The notes: generated by a model not told the origin, from the sequence alone. Shown: positions 16,460 to 23,239, numbered from the stretch's first letter. The stretch is 27,833 bases of DNA from Ignavibacteriales bacterium UBA6490 (GCA_002435365.1 DJMM01000098.1:3097-30929), one strand, 5' to 3'. Numbers and translations are program-made.

Positions 16460-17067
16460 TTCCCGCGTCTCCTTTTTTTAATAAAATACATAATTAAGGC
16501 AATTACGGCAGCTACCCCGGTAAGAATAAGAACGATATTGCTGTAGGAGGTAAGATAGCCGTCCACAGCTTCAACATTGTCCCCGAAAAGCATTCCAAGG
16601 TAAATGATTATCGAATTCCAAACAAAAGCACTGATACCGGCCAGCAGTATTGTCCTTTTAACCGCCAGTCCGCTCAATCCGGAAAAAAGTGAAATAACCG
16701 ACCGGGTACCGGGCAGGAATCTGTTTATCAGTATCACGAAATAGCCGTATTTATTGAACCAGTTTTCCGCCTTGTCGAGAGCCTTAACCGAAATATATTT
16801 TATTTTGCCCGCCCTGATTATTTTTTTATCAAGCTGGGATCCCACAAAATAGAGGGTCATGAATCCCAGCAAGCTTCCCAATGTTGTAACGATAAGCGTG
16901 GGGATGAAGTGAATGGCTCCCTGGGATACAATCGAACCGCCTATTACTACAACCAGATCACTCGGTGAAGGCGGAAAAACATTCTCGATGAACGAAAAAA
17001 AGAAAAGGGAAATGTAAATCCAGAAAACAGGAAGGGAGGAAAGTTGTTTAAGTACATCCTCAATCAT
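16456..17067 (-). CDS. DedA-family inner-membrane protein (VTT domain)
   Basis: A 203-residue protein with the DedA/SNARE-associated signature: FIENVFPPSPSDLVVVIGG (26-44, with Glu28 and the reentrant-loop prolines) and FVILINRFLPGTRSVISLFS (110-129, with the conserved Arg116 and Arg122). Five or so hydrophobic segments are visible. DedA proteins are linked to undecaprenyl-phosphate or phospholipid transport across the inner membrane and to membrane homeostasis. Four-base overlaps with ispF upstream and lnt downstream indicate one transcript. The setting with isoprenoid (ispF) and envelope (lnt) genes fits lipid-carrier recycling, but that is inference. Confidence 0.9.
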   Translation of the reverse strand: MIEDVLKQLSSLPVFWIYISLFFFSFIENVFPPSPSDLVVVIGGSIVSQGAIHFIPTLIVTTLGSLLGFMTLYFVGSQLDKKIIRAGKIKYISVKALDKAENWFNKYGYFVILINRFLPGTRSVISLFSGLSGLAVKRTILLAGISAFVWNSIIIYLGMLFGDNVEAVDGYLTSYSNIVLILTGVAAVIALIMYFIKKRRRGN

Positions 17068-17549
17068 AAATGTTTTTTCACTACTAATACGGAAGCAAAT
17101 GCGGCTATTCCTTCTTCACGCCCTACAAAACCGAGATGTTCGGCAGTGGTGGCTTTAATTGATACCTGGCTTTGTGAACAATTCAGGATGCTGCTTATTA
17201 CATCGATCATATCATTTGTATATGGAGAAAGCCTGGGCACCTGTGCAGTGATCATTGCGTCAATGTTTTCAAGCTCAAATCCTTTCTCCTTTACAAATTC
17301 ATAGCATTTCTGCAGGATTTTTCTGCTGTCTATATTCCTGATGCTGCTGTCCGAATCAGGAAAAAAAACACCGATATCACCAAGCGCCAGGCTTCCCAGC
17401 AGTGCATCGGAAATTGCATGGAGAAGCACATCGGCATCGGAATGACCGGCCAGACCTTTGCTGTGCGGAATTTCCACTCCGCCAATAATTAATTTCCTGT
17501 TCTCCGCAAATTTGTGAACATCAATACCAAAACCAGTTCTGAAACTCAT
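17064..17549 (-). CDS. ispF: 2-C-methyl-D-erythritol 2,4-cyclodiphosphate synthase
   Basis: This 161-residue enzyme performs the fifth step of the MEP isoprenoid pathway, cyclising CDP-methylerythritol 2-phosphate to MEcPP with release of CMP. Metal ligands Asp10 and His12 (GIDVHKF) and His44 (VLLHAISDALLG) are present, as are the LAGHSDAD loop (33-40) and the C-terminal VSIKATTAEHLGFVGREEGI. Length and motifs are standard for the homotrimeric enzyme. It lies six bases after the acylphosphatase gene and overlaps the DedA gene by four bases. No other MEP pathway gene is in the window. Confidence 0.96.
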   Translation of the reverse strand: MSFRTGFGIDVHKFAENRKLIIGGVEIPHSKGLAGHSDADVLLHAISDALLGSLALGDIGVFFPDSDSSIRNIDSRKILQKCYEFVKEKGFELENIDAMITAQVPRLSPYTNDMIDVISSILNCSQSQVSIKATTAEHLGFVGREEGIAAFASVLVVKKHL

Positions 17550-17555
17550 CTCTAT

Positions 17556-17828
17556 TTACCTTATGCCGAATGATGAAAATTCTTCCGTACAATCTGACCA
17601 GTAGATATGCGCGTTTCTGACCGAGGCACTCCTGGGACCCGCTTTAATAACAGAAAATAATTCTTCAATTAATGAAATTTCGCCTTCTACAATTGTCTGG
17701 ACTTCACCGGTGTAAAGATTTTTTGTAAATCCTGTTAATCCAAGCTGTTGTGCATGGCGCAGAATATAATACCTGAAACCGACACCCTGCACCAGTCCGT
17801 TTACCAATATTTCTGCTCGTCTTCTCAT
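17556..17828 (-). CDS. acyP: Acylphosphatase
   Basis: A 90-residue small enzyme that hydrolyses acyl phosphates such as acetyl phosphate or 1,3-bisphosphoglycerate. VNGLVQGVGFRYYILRHAQQ (9-28) holds catalytic Arg19 and the phosphate loop, and GFTKNLYTGEVQTIVEGE (33-50) holds Asn37. The length equals the family norm. It overlaps the upstream DMT permease gene by four bases and precedes ispF by six, so its expression is tied to the long operon. Its metabolic role in bacteria remains uncertain. Confidence 0.94.
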   Translation of the reverse strand: MRRRAEILVNGLVQGVGFRYYILRHAQQLGLTGFTKNLYTGEVQTIVEGEISLIEELFSVIKAGPRSASVRNAHIYWSDCTEEFSSFGIR

Positions 17829-18733
17829 AACTCAGGAGTTCTGTTATCAAAAATTTCAGTGACTAATAGTCCTGCAAATATAATTATACCGCCTATAACG
17901 CCAAAGTTTCCTATTCTTTCATTAATAAACAGGTATGCAAAAACTGCAGCGCAGATCGGCTCGAACGAAAAAATAATACCTGCTTTTGTGGGTGTAACAT
18001 ATTTCTGGAATTTTGTCTGCAGCGATGTAGTTACTATTGTAGCCAGAATTGACGTATATAGTATTGCAGTAATAACAAAAGTTGTAAAGCCTGTGCGGAT
18101 ATTTTCTATTCCCAAAGAGGAAAACAGAAAGATGAAAATAAATCCGCCTGCAGCTGTTACTGAAATCTGCATAAATACAAGCGGCATAAAGCGTGCTTTT
18201 TTGCTGATGATATCAAGGTATACAATATATCCTGAATAAAAAACCGCGCAGATCAGAGTCAGAAAATCGCCGATATTGAAATTGCTGCCTATTTCAGTGA
18301 ATATATCAAAAACAGATTCCCCTCTGCTTGAAAGAAAAATAAGTCCTGTTACCACCAGCAGAACTCCCACAAGGTTCCAGCGGGTGGGCATTTTTTTCTC
18401 GAATATAAACTGGAATATCGGTGTGAATACTACAAATGTTCCGGTTATGAATCCGCTTTTTGTGGCCGTGGTATAATTCAGACCGGCGGTCTGAGTTACA
18501 AAACCCATACAGTAAATTAATCCCAGAATAAGTCCGCCCTTAATTTCGGCGGAGGTAACTCCTGACAGAAATTTCTTCAGGAACGGCAGCAGAAGAAGTG
18601 CCGCAAAAATGAACCTGGTGGAGATAAAAACCATCGGTGAAACATCGGTAAGAGCTTCCTTTATAATTACAAAGGTTCCTCCCCATATAATTGTAACAAT
18701 TATCAGCGCACCTTCGGCAGTGAATCTTTTCAT
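17825..18733 (-). CDS. EamA/DMT-superfamily transporter
   Basis: A 302-residue membrane protein made of two EamA repeats with about ten helices: repeat one starts at ALIIVTIIWGGTFVIIKEAL (9-28), and repeat two begins near GDFLTLICAVFYSGYIVYLD (about 154-173) with FSFEPICAAVFAYLFINERI close to the end (about 254-273). Members export metabolites, amino acids or nucleosides, and the substrate cannot be told from the sequence. It begins six bases after the era stop and overlaps acyP by four bases. Confidence 0.9.
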   Translation of the reverse strand: MKRFTAEGALIIVTIIWGGTFVIIKEALTDVSPMVFISTRFIFAALLLLPFLKKFLSGVTSAEIKGGLILGLIYCMGFVTQTAGLNYTTATKSGFITGTFVVFTPIFQFIFEKKMPTRWNLVGVLLVVTGLIFLSSRGESVFDIFTEIGSNFNIGDFLTLICAVFYSGYIVYLDIISKKARFMPLVFMQISVTAAGGFIFIFLFSSLGIENIRTGFTTFVITAILYTSILATIVTTSLQTKFQKYVTPTKAGIIFSFEPICAAVFAYLFINERIGNFGVIGGIIIFAGLLVTEIFDNRTPEL

Positions 18734-18739
18734 CCCGGA

Positions 18740-19654
18740 TCAGTCACTCTTTTTTGAATATCCGAAAAACTTAAGCATTTTTTCATCGGAACGCCATTTT
18801 GTTTTTACCTTTACCCTGATATCGAGATAAACCGGTCTTCCCAAAAACTGTTCGATAGATTCCCTTGCCTGTGCTCCGAGCTTTTTAATAGCGGAACCCT
18901 GCTTGCCTATAATTATCGCCTTCTGGGTATCGCGCTCCACAATAATTTCTGCCTGGATGAAATCCTTGTTTTTATCCCGTTCCTTGAAATCGGAAATGAT
19001 TACTTCAGTACTGTAGGGAATCTCCTCCTTGAATAATTCGAAAACCTTTTCCCTGATTATCTCCGCTACAAAGAACCGTTCATTCTCATCCGCTATTACA
19101 TCATCAGGAAAATATTTAGGATGGAACGGCAGAATTTCAAGAACAGTTTCTAAAATACTTTGCAGGTTAAAGGCCAGAAGCGCGGAAACAGGTATCACTT
19201 TTATAAAGATTCCGGACTGCTCAAACTGTGAAATCGTCGCTTTTATTTTATCCTCGCTTGAAAGATCCGCCTTGTTAAGCACCGCTATTTTCGGTGTGCG
19301 GGATTTTATGGATCTCTTTACGAATTCATTGTTAAAAAGCCTGGAACCACCGGGGTCTTCCCCGAGATCGATAAGATACAGAAGCACATCTGCATCTTTT
19401 ACTGACTGGCTTACCTGTTCCATCATCTTTTCCTGAAGAAGATATCCCGGCTCCAGAATTCCGGGAGTATCCTGGAATATGATCTGGTAGCTCTCTTCAG
19501 TAAGTATTCCCAGAATATTTTTACGGGTAGTCTGCGGTTTATTGGTAGTGATTGATATTTTCTGACCAAGAAGCGCATTCATCAAAGTCGATTTACCAGA
19601 GTTTGGAAGACCTATTATTGCTGCATAACCTGCTTTTGTTTTTATATCTGCCAT
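18740..19654 (-). CDS. era: GTPase Era, 16S rRNA/30S assembly factor
   Basis: Era binds the 3' end of 16S rRNA during 30S maturation. With the ATG at 19654 the protein has 304 residues, close to the usual 300. The GTPase domain shows G1 GLPNSGKST (where most have GRPNVGKST), the TTRKNILGI switch, G3 DTPG and G4 NKAD. The C-terminal KH domain includes QKAIIIGKQGSAIKKLGAQA and the final KVKTKWRSDEKMLKFFGY. An upstream in-frame ATG at 19681 would add nine residues (MQLFIFKHD) that lack conservation in the family as I know it, and neither start has a Shine-Dalgarno match. It is the first gene of the long minus-strand operon. Confidence 0.95.
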   Translation of the reverse strand: MADIKTKAGYAAIIGLPNSGKSTLMNALLGQKISITTNKPQTTRKNILGILTEESYQIIFQDTPGILEPGYLLQEKMMEQVSQSVKDADVLLYLIDLGEDPGGSRLFNNEFVKRSIKSRTPKIAVLNKADLSSEDKIKATISQFEQSGIFIKVIPVSALLAFNLQSILETVLEILPFHPKYFPDDVIADENERFFVAEIIREKVFELFKEEIPYSTEVIISDFKERDKNKDFIQAEIIVERDTQKAIIIGKQGSAIKKLGAQARESIEQFLGRPVYLDIRVKVKTKWRSDEKMLKFFGYSKKSD

Positions 19655-19697
19655 ATCATGTTTAAAAATAAATAATTGCATAAAATAACATAAATCA

Positions 19698-19719
19698 GCC
19701 GTTTTAGGAAATAAACGGC
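19698..19719. other. Small hairpin upstream of era
   Basis: A perfect 7-bp stem GCCGTTT / AAACGGC with an 8-base loop lies 17-38 bases before the first possible era start. On the minus strand it is followed by TGATTTATG and not by a U-tract, so it is not a standard terminator. It could be a 5' leader structure or chance. Confidence 0.3.
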
Positions 19720-19970
19720 CCGTACTATTTAAAGCCCGGTTTCAATGCGCTTTGCAGAATATTTTTTCCGGTTGATACACTCCGCTGTTATCGTTAAAAA
19801 ATTCCGGGTAGATGCCGGCTGAAGTTTGCAGGTACATTTTTAACCTTCGCAAAAAGTTTATTTTAAATACTATATATTCCGGTATCTCCCGATTTTGCCG
19901 CAGGTTTGTGCAAATAACTTTATTCTGGTTTTGGTTCAAGTCGGTTTTGACCTTGTTCTATTCTCAGAAA

Positions 19971-20025
19971 AATGGGAACAGAATGGGATCAGACCCGGGT
20001 TAGAATGGAGTTAGAATCAGGTTTG
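19971..20025. repeat. Degenerate 11-bp tandem repeat, five units
   Basis: Cutting from 19971 in steps of eleven gives AATGGGAACAG, AATGGGATCAG, ACCCGGGTTAG, AATGGAGTTAG and AATCAGGTTTG. Units 1 and 2 differ at one base, and units 4 and 5 share the AAT start and part of the GTTAG end. Unit 3 fits mainly at GGGTTAG. The period is about one helical turn, so repeated protein-binding sites or a decayed minisatellite are both possible. It lies in the non-coding spacer about 290 bases before era. Confidence 0.55.
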
Positions 20026-20146
20026 GTCATAAATCACAGGACAGTTTTGGGAAAACCGATTATCGGCGGAAAGTTGCACCGGGTAATTAAGGGTGTTCTT
20101 TTACGATGAAAAGGGAAGAATCATCTGCCGGTTTTAATTTGACGGG

Positions 20147-20470
20147 TTATTCAACAAGAACCGCAGTTCCTGAGGCGCTGACCATCAGCATATTTCCGCT
20201 GCCTGAGCTTATGGTCTCATAATCCAGATCCACCGCAATTACCGCATTTGCTCCGAGAGCAGCAGCCTGCTGGGTCATTTCGTTTATCGCTATATCCTTT
20301 GCTTCTTTAAGTTCTTTTTCATAGGCAGCAGATCTTCCCCCGATAATATCCCGAATCCCGGCAAATATATCTTTGAATATATTTGCCCCCAGTATTGCCT
20401 CGCCGCTTACAATGCCGTAATAAATTTTTACTTTCTTCCCCTCCAGCATATTTGTAGTAACTACCAGCAT
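20147..20470 (-). CDS. YbjQ/UPF0145-family protein (heavy-metal-binding-like domain)
   Basis: This 107-residue protein spans the whole YbjQ domain. VTTNMLEGKKVKIYYGIVSG (4-23) is the conserved start, GANIFKDIFAGIRDIIGGRS (28-47) the central helix, AAALGANAVIAVDLDYETI (68-86) the second strand pair, and MLMVSASGTAVLVE the end. Members form pentameric rings and have no established biochemical role, and the metal-binding name is historical since no Cys or His cluster is present. It starts eight bases after the anti-sigma gene, so the ECF sigma operon likely includes it, hinting at an envelope or stress setting (inference). Confidence 0.9.
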   Translation of the reverse strand: MLVVTTNMLEGKKVKIYYGIVSGEAILGANIFKDIFAGIRDIIGGRSAAYEKELKEAKDIAINEMTQQAAALGANAVIAVDLDYETISSGSGNMLMVSASGTAVLVE

Positions 20471-20478
20471 ATCAGCTC

Positions 20479-20985
20479 CTATCTTGAATATTTTTTAAGA
20501 TGTTTAAGGTTTTCAAAGAAGAAATATCCGGTGATAATAAGTATCAGGGAAATGAATGCACCTATCATTGAAAGGTCGATTTTAGAAGTAATATTTATCA
20601 ACGTGCTGATAAAAGAATTAAGGTATGCGGAAAAATCCGGGGCCTGGGATGAACTTTCCCCGGCTGCATTTAAAGTTTTTACTAAAAAATAACCGGATAC
20701 CGCCAGCGATAAAATTCCCATTATACCAGCCACAAAAACAAAGAGGTAATTCTGGGATCTGCTTAATGAGGATTTTCCGGTGAGTTTAGCCATAACTGAA
20801 GAAGTAAATCCTGCTGAAGGGGATTCCTCCTCAATATTTTTAAGTGCCAGGTCGACCGACCGGAGAGCATCCATTCTTTTTCTGATTTCGGGTGAGGAGT
20901 TCAATAATCTTTCAAGCTCATTAAGCTCATCGCTTCCAAGCTCGCCGTCAAGATACCTGTTTAGAATATCATCATTGATAGTCAT
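20479..20985 (-). CDS. Membrane anti-sigma factor partner of the ECF sigma factor
   Basis: A 168-residue protein. The N-terminal 50 residues (DDILNRYLDGELGSDELNEL) match the helical anti-sigma domain of ECF partners but have no His-x3-Cys-x2-Cys, so it is not a zinc-binding (ZAS) type. Two membrane helices follow, at about 80-102 (NYLFVFVAGIMGILSLAVSG) and 138-158 (DLSMIGAFISLILIITGYFF), separated by about 35 residues predicted outside the cytoplasm, with a basic C terminus KHLKKYSR. Its ATG overlaps the sigma stop by four bases, the usual coupling of such pairs. Release by proteolysis or signal sensing is expected from the family but not shown by the sequence. Confidence 0.82.
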   Translation of the reverse strand: MTINDDILNRYLDGELGSDELNELERLLNSSPEIRKRMDALRSVDLALKNIEEESPSAGFTSSVMAKLTGKSSLSRSQNYLFVFVAGIMGILSLAVSGYFLVKTLNAAGESSSQAPDFSAYLNSFISTLINITSKIDLSMIGAFISLILIITGYFFFENLKHLKKYSR

Positions 20986-21548
20986 AATATTTCCTCTTTC
21001 AGATTATTTTTCTCCAGCAGCTGACGAAGTGAATTTCTTGACCTGTAAAGCAGAACTTTTACATTTGAAACGCTTATTTGCATAACTTCACTGATCTCTT
21101 CACAGCTCATGCTGCTGAAATAAAACATGCTGAGAACAGCGGCATGAGCAACGGGAAGTTTTCGGATGAGAATATGTATAAATCCCGCGGTATCAGCTTT
21201 TTCAGCTTCGTTGAAATCATAGCTGCTTACTAGGTCAAAATGTTCTTCTACCGAGCTCATCTCCATCTCAATTTTTCTCTTTTTTCCGGATATTTTTGTT
21301 ATCGCCGTATTATATACAATCCTGTAAAACCAGGTGGAAAACTTTGCCTCCTTTTTGAAAGAATTCAAGGCATAATATGCTTTTAAAAAGCTGTCCTGCA
21401 AAACTTCCTCCGCATCCATCTCATTTTTCAACAATCTTTTCAGCATAGAAAAAGCCCTGTTTTTATATCTGTCGATTAAAATAGCAAAATCGGATTGATT
21501 TCCTTTTATAACAGATTCGATTATTTCCAGGTCTGTAAGGTTTCTCAT
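20982..21548 (-). CDS. RNA polymerase ECF-type sigma factor
   Basis: A 188-residue sigma-70 family protein with only regions 2 and 4. Region 2 spans about 20-87: FAILIDRYKNRAFSMLKRLL, DAEEVLQDSFLKAYYALNSF and FSTWFYRIVYNTA, the last contacting the -10 element. Region 4 spans about 125-178, with LPVAHAAVLSMFYFSSMSCE, EISEVMQISVSNVKVLLYRS as the helix-turn-helix that reads the -35, and the terminal RNSLRQLLEK. An in-frame TAA two codons upstream fixes the ATG at 21548. The putative self-recognised promoter (21556-21585) ends only seven bases before the start codon, so the mRNA would be leaderless or nearly so. It is followed by the anti-sigma and YbjQ genes. Confidence 0.94.
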   Translation of the reverse strand: MRNLTDLEIIESVIKGNQSDFAILIDRYKNRAFSMLKRLLKNEMDAEEVLQDSFLKAYYALNSFKKEAKFSTWFYRIVYNTAITKISGKKRKIEMEMSSVEEHFDLVSSYDFNEAEKADTAGFIHILIRKLPVAHAAVLSMFYFSSMSCEEISEVMQISVSNVKVLLYRSRNSLRQLLEKNNLKEEIL

Positions 21549-21555
21549 CCTTTAT

Positions 21556-21585
21556 TAAGACTCACTTATGGAATTAAAGGTTACA
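21556..21585 (-). promoter_or_regulatory. Putative ECF-type promoter for the sigma/anti-sigma/ybjQ operon
   Basis: On the minus strand, TGTAACCTTT (21585-21576) is followed by 14 bases and GTCTTA (21561-21556). The AAC-containing -35 box is the classic ECF sigma target. The same -35 decamer with the same spacing precedes the divergent gene. Autoregulation is the usual pattern for ECF operons. Initiation about seven bases below the -10 would fall at or next to the start codon. Confidence 0.65.
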
Positions 21586-21656
21586 AAATATAAGAATCGC
21601 TGGTTTAAATGTTACCATTTAAAGCACAAAATTTTTTTTTCATGGAGGCACCCGGG

Positions 21657-21686
21657 TGTAACCTTTCGGCAGGGACATTAGTCATA
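21657..21686 (+). promoter_or_regulatory. Putative ECF-type promoter for the small membrane protein gene
   Basis: TGTAACCTTT (21657-21666), 14 bases, then GTCATA (21681-21686). It is identical in the -35 decamer and in spacing to the divergent element at 21556-21585, and the -10 differs at one base. It predicts a start near 21693, leaving a leader of about 27 bases that includes the GGAG at 21708-21711. Confidence 0.65.
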
Positions 21687-21719
21687 ATCTTCAGAATCAC
21701 TAAAAACGGAGCTTTAAAA

Positions 21720-22067
21720 ATGGAAAGAGAAATAGCAGTTTTTATCCCTATAATTTTCTTGCTTGTAAGTGGTCTTACATTAGTTACTTACTTATTTTTT
21801 AAGTCGCGTGAAAAGCAGATGCTGATTGAAAAAGGTCTGCCCCCTGAAGCGATAAAGGAATTTTATGAAAGTAAAAAAGATCCATTCAGGCTGCTGAAAA
21901 TTGGAGTGATAATTATTTTCTTCGGAATCGGGCTCGGATTGGGGCTTATACTTGAAGATCAGACAGGAAAAGATTACTGGGTACCTTTTCTTCTTTTCAC
22001 AATAACTGGTCTAGGCTTTGTTCTGGCAAGTCTGGCGGGTAAAAAACTAACTGAGAAATCCGTCTGA
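21720..22067 (+). CDS. Small three-helix membrane protein, DUF6249-like
   Basis: With the ATG at 21720 the protein has 115 residues: helix 1 at about 7-28 (VFIPIIFLLVSGLTLVTYLF), a charged cytoplasmic stretch REKQMLIEKGLPPEAIKEFY typical of DUF6249-like proteins, helix 2 at about 59-78 (LKIGVIIIFFGIGLGLGLIL) and helix 3 at about 88-107. A longer frame from 21609 would add 37 residues translated straight through the predicted promoter. The ATG at 21720 follows GGAG with eight bases spacing and is preferred. It is divergent from the ECF operon and shares its promoter signature, so it is a likely regulon member, perhaps a signal or stress component. The function is unknown. Confidence 0.8.
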   Translation: MEREIAVFIPIIFLLVSGLTLVTYLFFKSREKQMLIEKGLPPEAIKEFYESKKDPFRLLKIGVIIIFFGIGLGLGLILEDQTGKDYWVPFLLFTITGLGFVLASLAGKKLTEKSV

Positions 22068-22080
22068 CCGTAAGAAGTTG

Positions 22081-22110
22081 AAGATGACACCTTGGCAGAG
22101 GTGTCATCTT
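22081..22110. terminator. Bidirectional terminator hairpin
   Basis: A perfect 12-bp inverted repeat AAGATGACACCT / AGGTGTCATCTT with a 6-base loop (TGGCAG) lies between the convergent stops of the small membrane protein gene and trxB. The + side runs into TTTATAAATTAA. The T-tract is short, but the stem is stable and the position is right for termination from both sides. Confidence 0.8.
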
Positions 22111-22116
22111 TATAAA

Positions 22117-23076
22117 TTAATGTTCCTGTGCTTCAAGCCATCTTTCGGCATCAATCGCAGCCATACATCCTGAACCTGCTGCAGTAATTGCCTGTCTGTA
22201 AGTTTTATCTGTTACATCACCTGCTGCAAAAACACCCTCGATATTTGTAAAGGTAGTTCCTGGCTTTACTTTCAGGTAGCCTGTTTCATCCATATCCAGT
22301 ATATCCTTGAAAATTTCTGTATTTGGCTTGTGGCCTATTCCCAGGAATAATCCGTCAACTTTATATTCGGTGAGGGACTTATCTTTGGTATCCTGCAGAA
22401 TTACGCCGGTCATCGATTTCCTTCCGTTTTCTTCAATGCCGACGACCTTATTTACGATCTTGTTTTTCAGGAATGTAATTTTTGGATTTTTCTTTGCCCG
22501 GTCGTACATAATCTTGGATGCCCTGAACTCTTCCCTGCGGTGCACAATTATAACCTCTTTTGCGAACCGTGTAAGATAGTTGGCTTCTTCCATTGCGGTA
22601 TCCCCTCCGCCAATTACCATTACAGTAAGTCCCTTAAAGAAAAAACCATCGCAGGTTGCACATGCAGAAACTCCATAGCCCATATAGAATTTCTCGCTTT
22701 CCAGGCCCAGCAGCCTGGCAGAGGCGCCGGTTGATATAATTACCGCCTCGGCAGTGTGAACGTCGTCGTAGGTTTTAAGCGTAAAGGGTCTTTTGGAAAA
22801 GTCGACTTCAATAATTTCTTTATAGATAGACTCTGCCCCGAAACGGTGAGCCTGTTTTCTGATAATATCCATAAGCACCGGTCCCTGGATGCCTTCTTCA
22901 AAGCCGGGGTAATTTTCAACCTCGGTGGTAATTGTAAGCTGTCCGCCCGGCTGCATGCCTTCAAATATAACGGGATTCAAATTGGCCCTGGCATTATACA
23001 AAGCGGCGGTCAGGCCGGCTGGACCGGATCCGATTATTGCTATTTTATGATGTTTTTTTTCCTGATTGTTGGTCAT
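22117..23076 (-). CDS. trxB: Thioredoxin-disulfide reductase
   Basis: A 319-residue FAD/NADPH flavoenzyme that reduces thioredoxin. FAD-binding IGSGPAGLTAALYNARAN (15-32), the redox disulfide CATC (Cys139, Cys142) in GVSACATCDGFFF, the NADPH site VIGGGDTAMEEANYL (about 154-168) and the closing FAAGDVTDKTYRQAITAAGS are all present, and the length is standard. Thioredoxin recycles the active-site disulfide of ribonucleotide reductase, so the divergent nrdJ next door is a natural functional partner. The gene ends just after the terminator shared with the small membrane protein gene. Confidence 0.96.
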   Translation of the reverse strand: MTNNQEKKHHKIAIIGSGPAGLTAALYNARANLNPVIFEGMQPGGQLTITTEVENYPGFEEGIQGPVLMDIIRKQAHRFGAESIYKEIIEVDFSKRPFTLKTYDDVHTAEAVIISTGASARLLGLESEKFYMGYGVSACATCDGFFFKGLTVMVIGGGDTAMEEANYLTRFAKEVIIVHRREEFRASKIMYDRAKKNPKITFLKNKIVNKVVGIEENGRKSMTGVILQDTKDKSLTEYKVDGLFLGIGHKPNTEIFKDILDMDETGYLKVKPGTTFTNIEGVFAAGDVTDKTYRQAITAAGSGCMAAIDAERWLEAQEH

Positions 23077-23144
23077 TTAAAGAACTCCGGATTTTTTTTC
23101 CGTAAAATTAAGACTATTAATATATAATTTTTCCTGATATTAAC

Positions 23145-23176
23145 ATTAGATTCACTGGAAATAGATTAGATTCGCT
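23145..23176. repeat. Direct repeat pair, 20-bp period
   Basis: ATTAGATTCACT (23145-23156) and ATTAGATTCGCT (23165-23176) match at 11 of 12 bases and start 20 bases apart, about two helical turns. They lie about 70-100 bases upstream of trxB and could be a pair of regulator half-sites on one DNA face, although chance in AT-rich DNA cannot be excluded. Confidence 0.45.
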
Positions 23177-23223
23177 CAGGCCTTTTTTTTCTTATAGACT
23201 TCAGCTGAATTTCAGCTTTTCTT

Positions 23224-23239
23224 ATCCCGGACCCGGGAT
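23224..23239. repeat. GC-rich short palindrome
   Basis: ATCCCGG-AC-CCGGGAT: 7-bp arms around two bases, followed on the + strand by GAATTTTTTATTTT. It is the only GC-rich element of the spacer. The two-base loop is tight for an RNA hairpin, so an operator is as likely as a terminator. Confidence 0.4.

Larger units (their letters stand above)
19682..20146. other. 465-base intergenic spacer between era and the sigma-factor operon
   Basis: No convincing gene lies here. Two short open frames (65 codons on the minus strand, 63 on the plus) overlap each other and lack family motifs and start signals. The spacer must hold the era promoter and the 3' end of the sigma operon, but I found no clear -35/-10 pair and no terminator for the latter. 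It contains a small hairpin (19698-19719) and a degenerate 11-bp tandem repeat (19971-20025), listed separately. Confidence 0.6.

Noticed and set aside
19742..19939. A 65-codon minus-strand open frame in the spacer upstream of era
   Set aside because: It shows no family motif, no ribosome site and irregular composition, and overlaps another open frame of similar size on the opposite strand. I treat it as chance.
21609..21719. The longer start of the small membrane protein (37 extra residues)
   Set aside because: The extra part is translated through the predicted promoter and has no start signal, while the ATG at 21720 has GGAG at the right distance.
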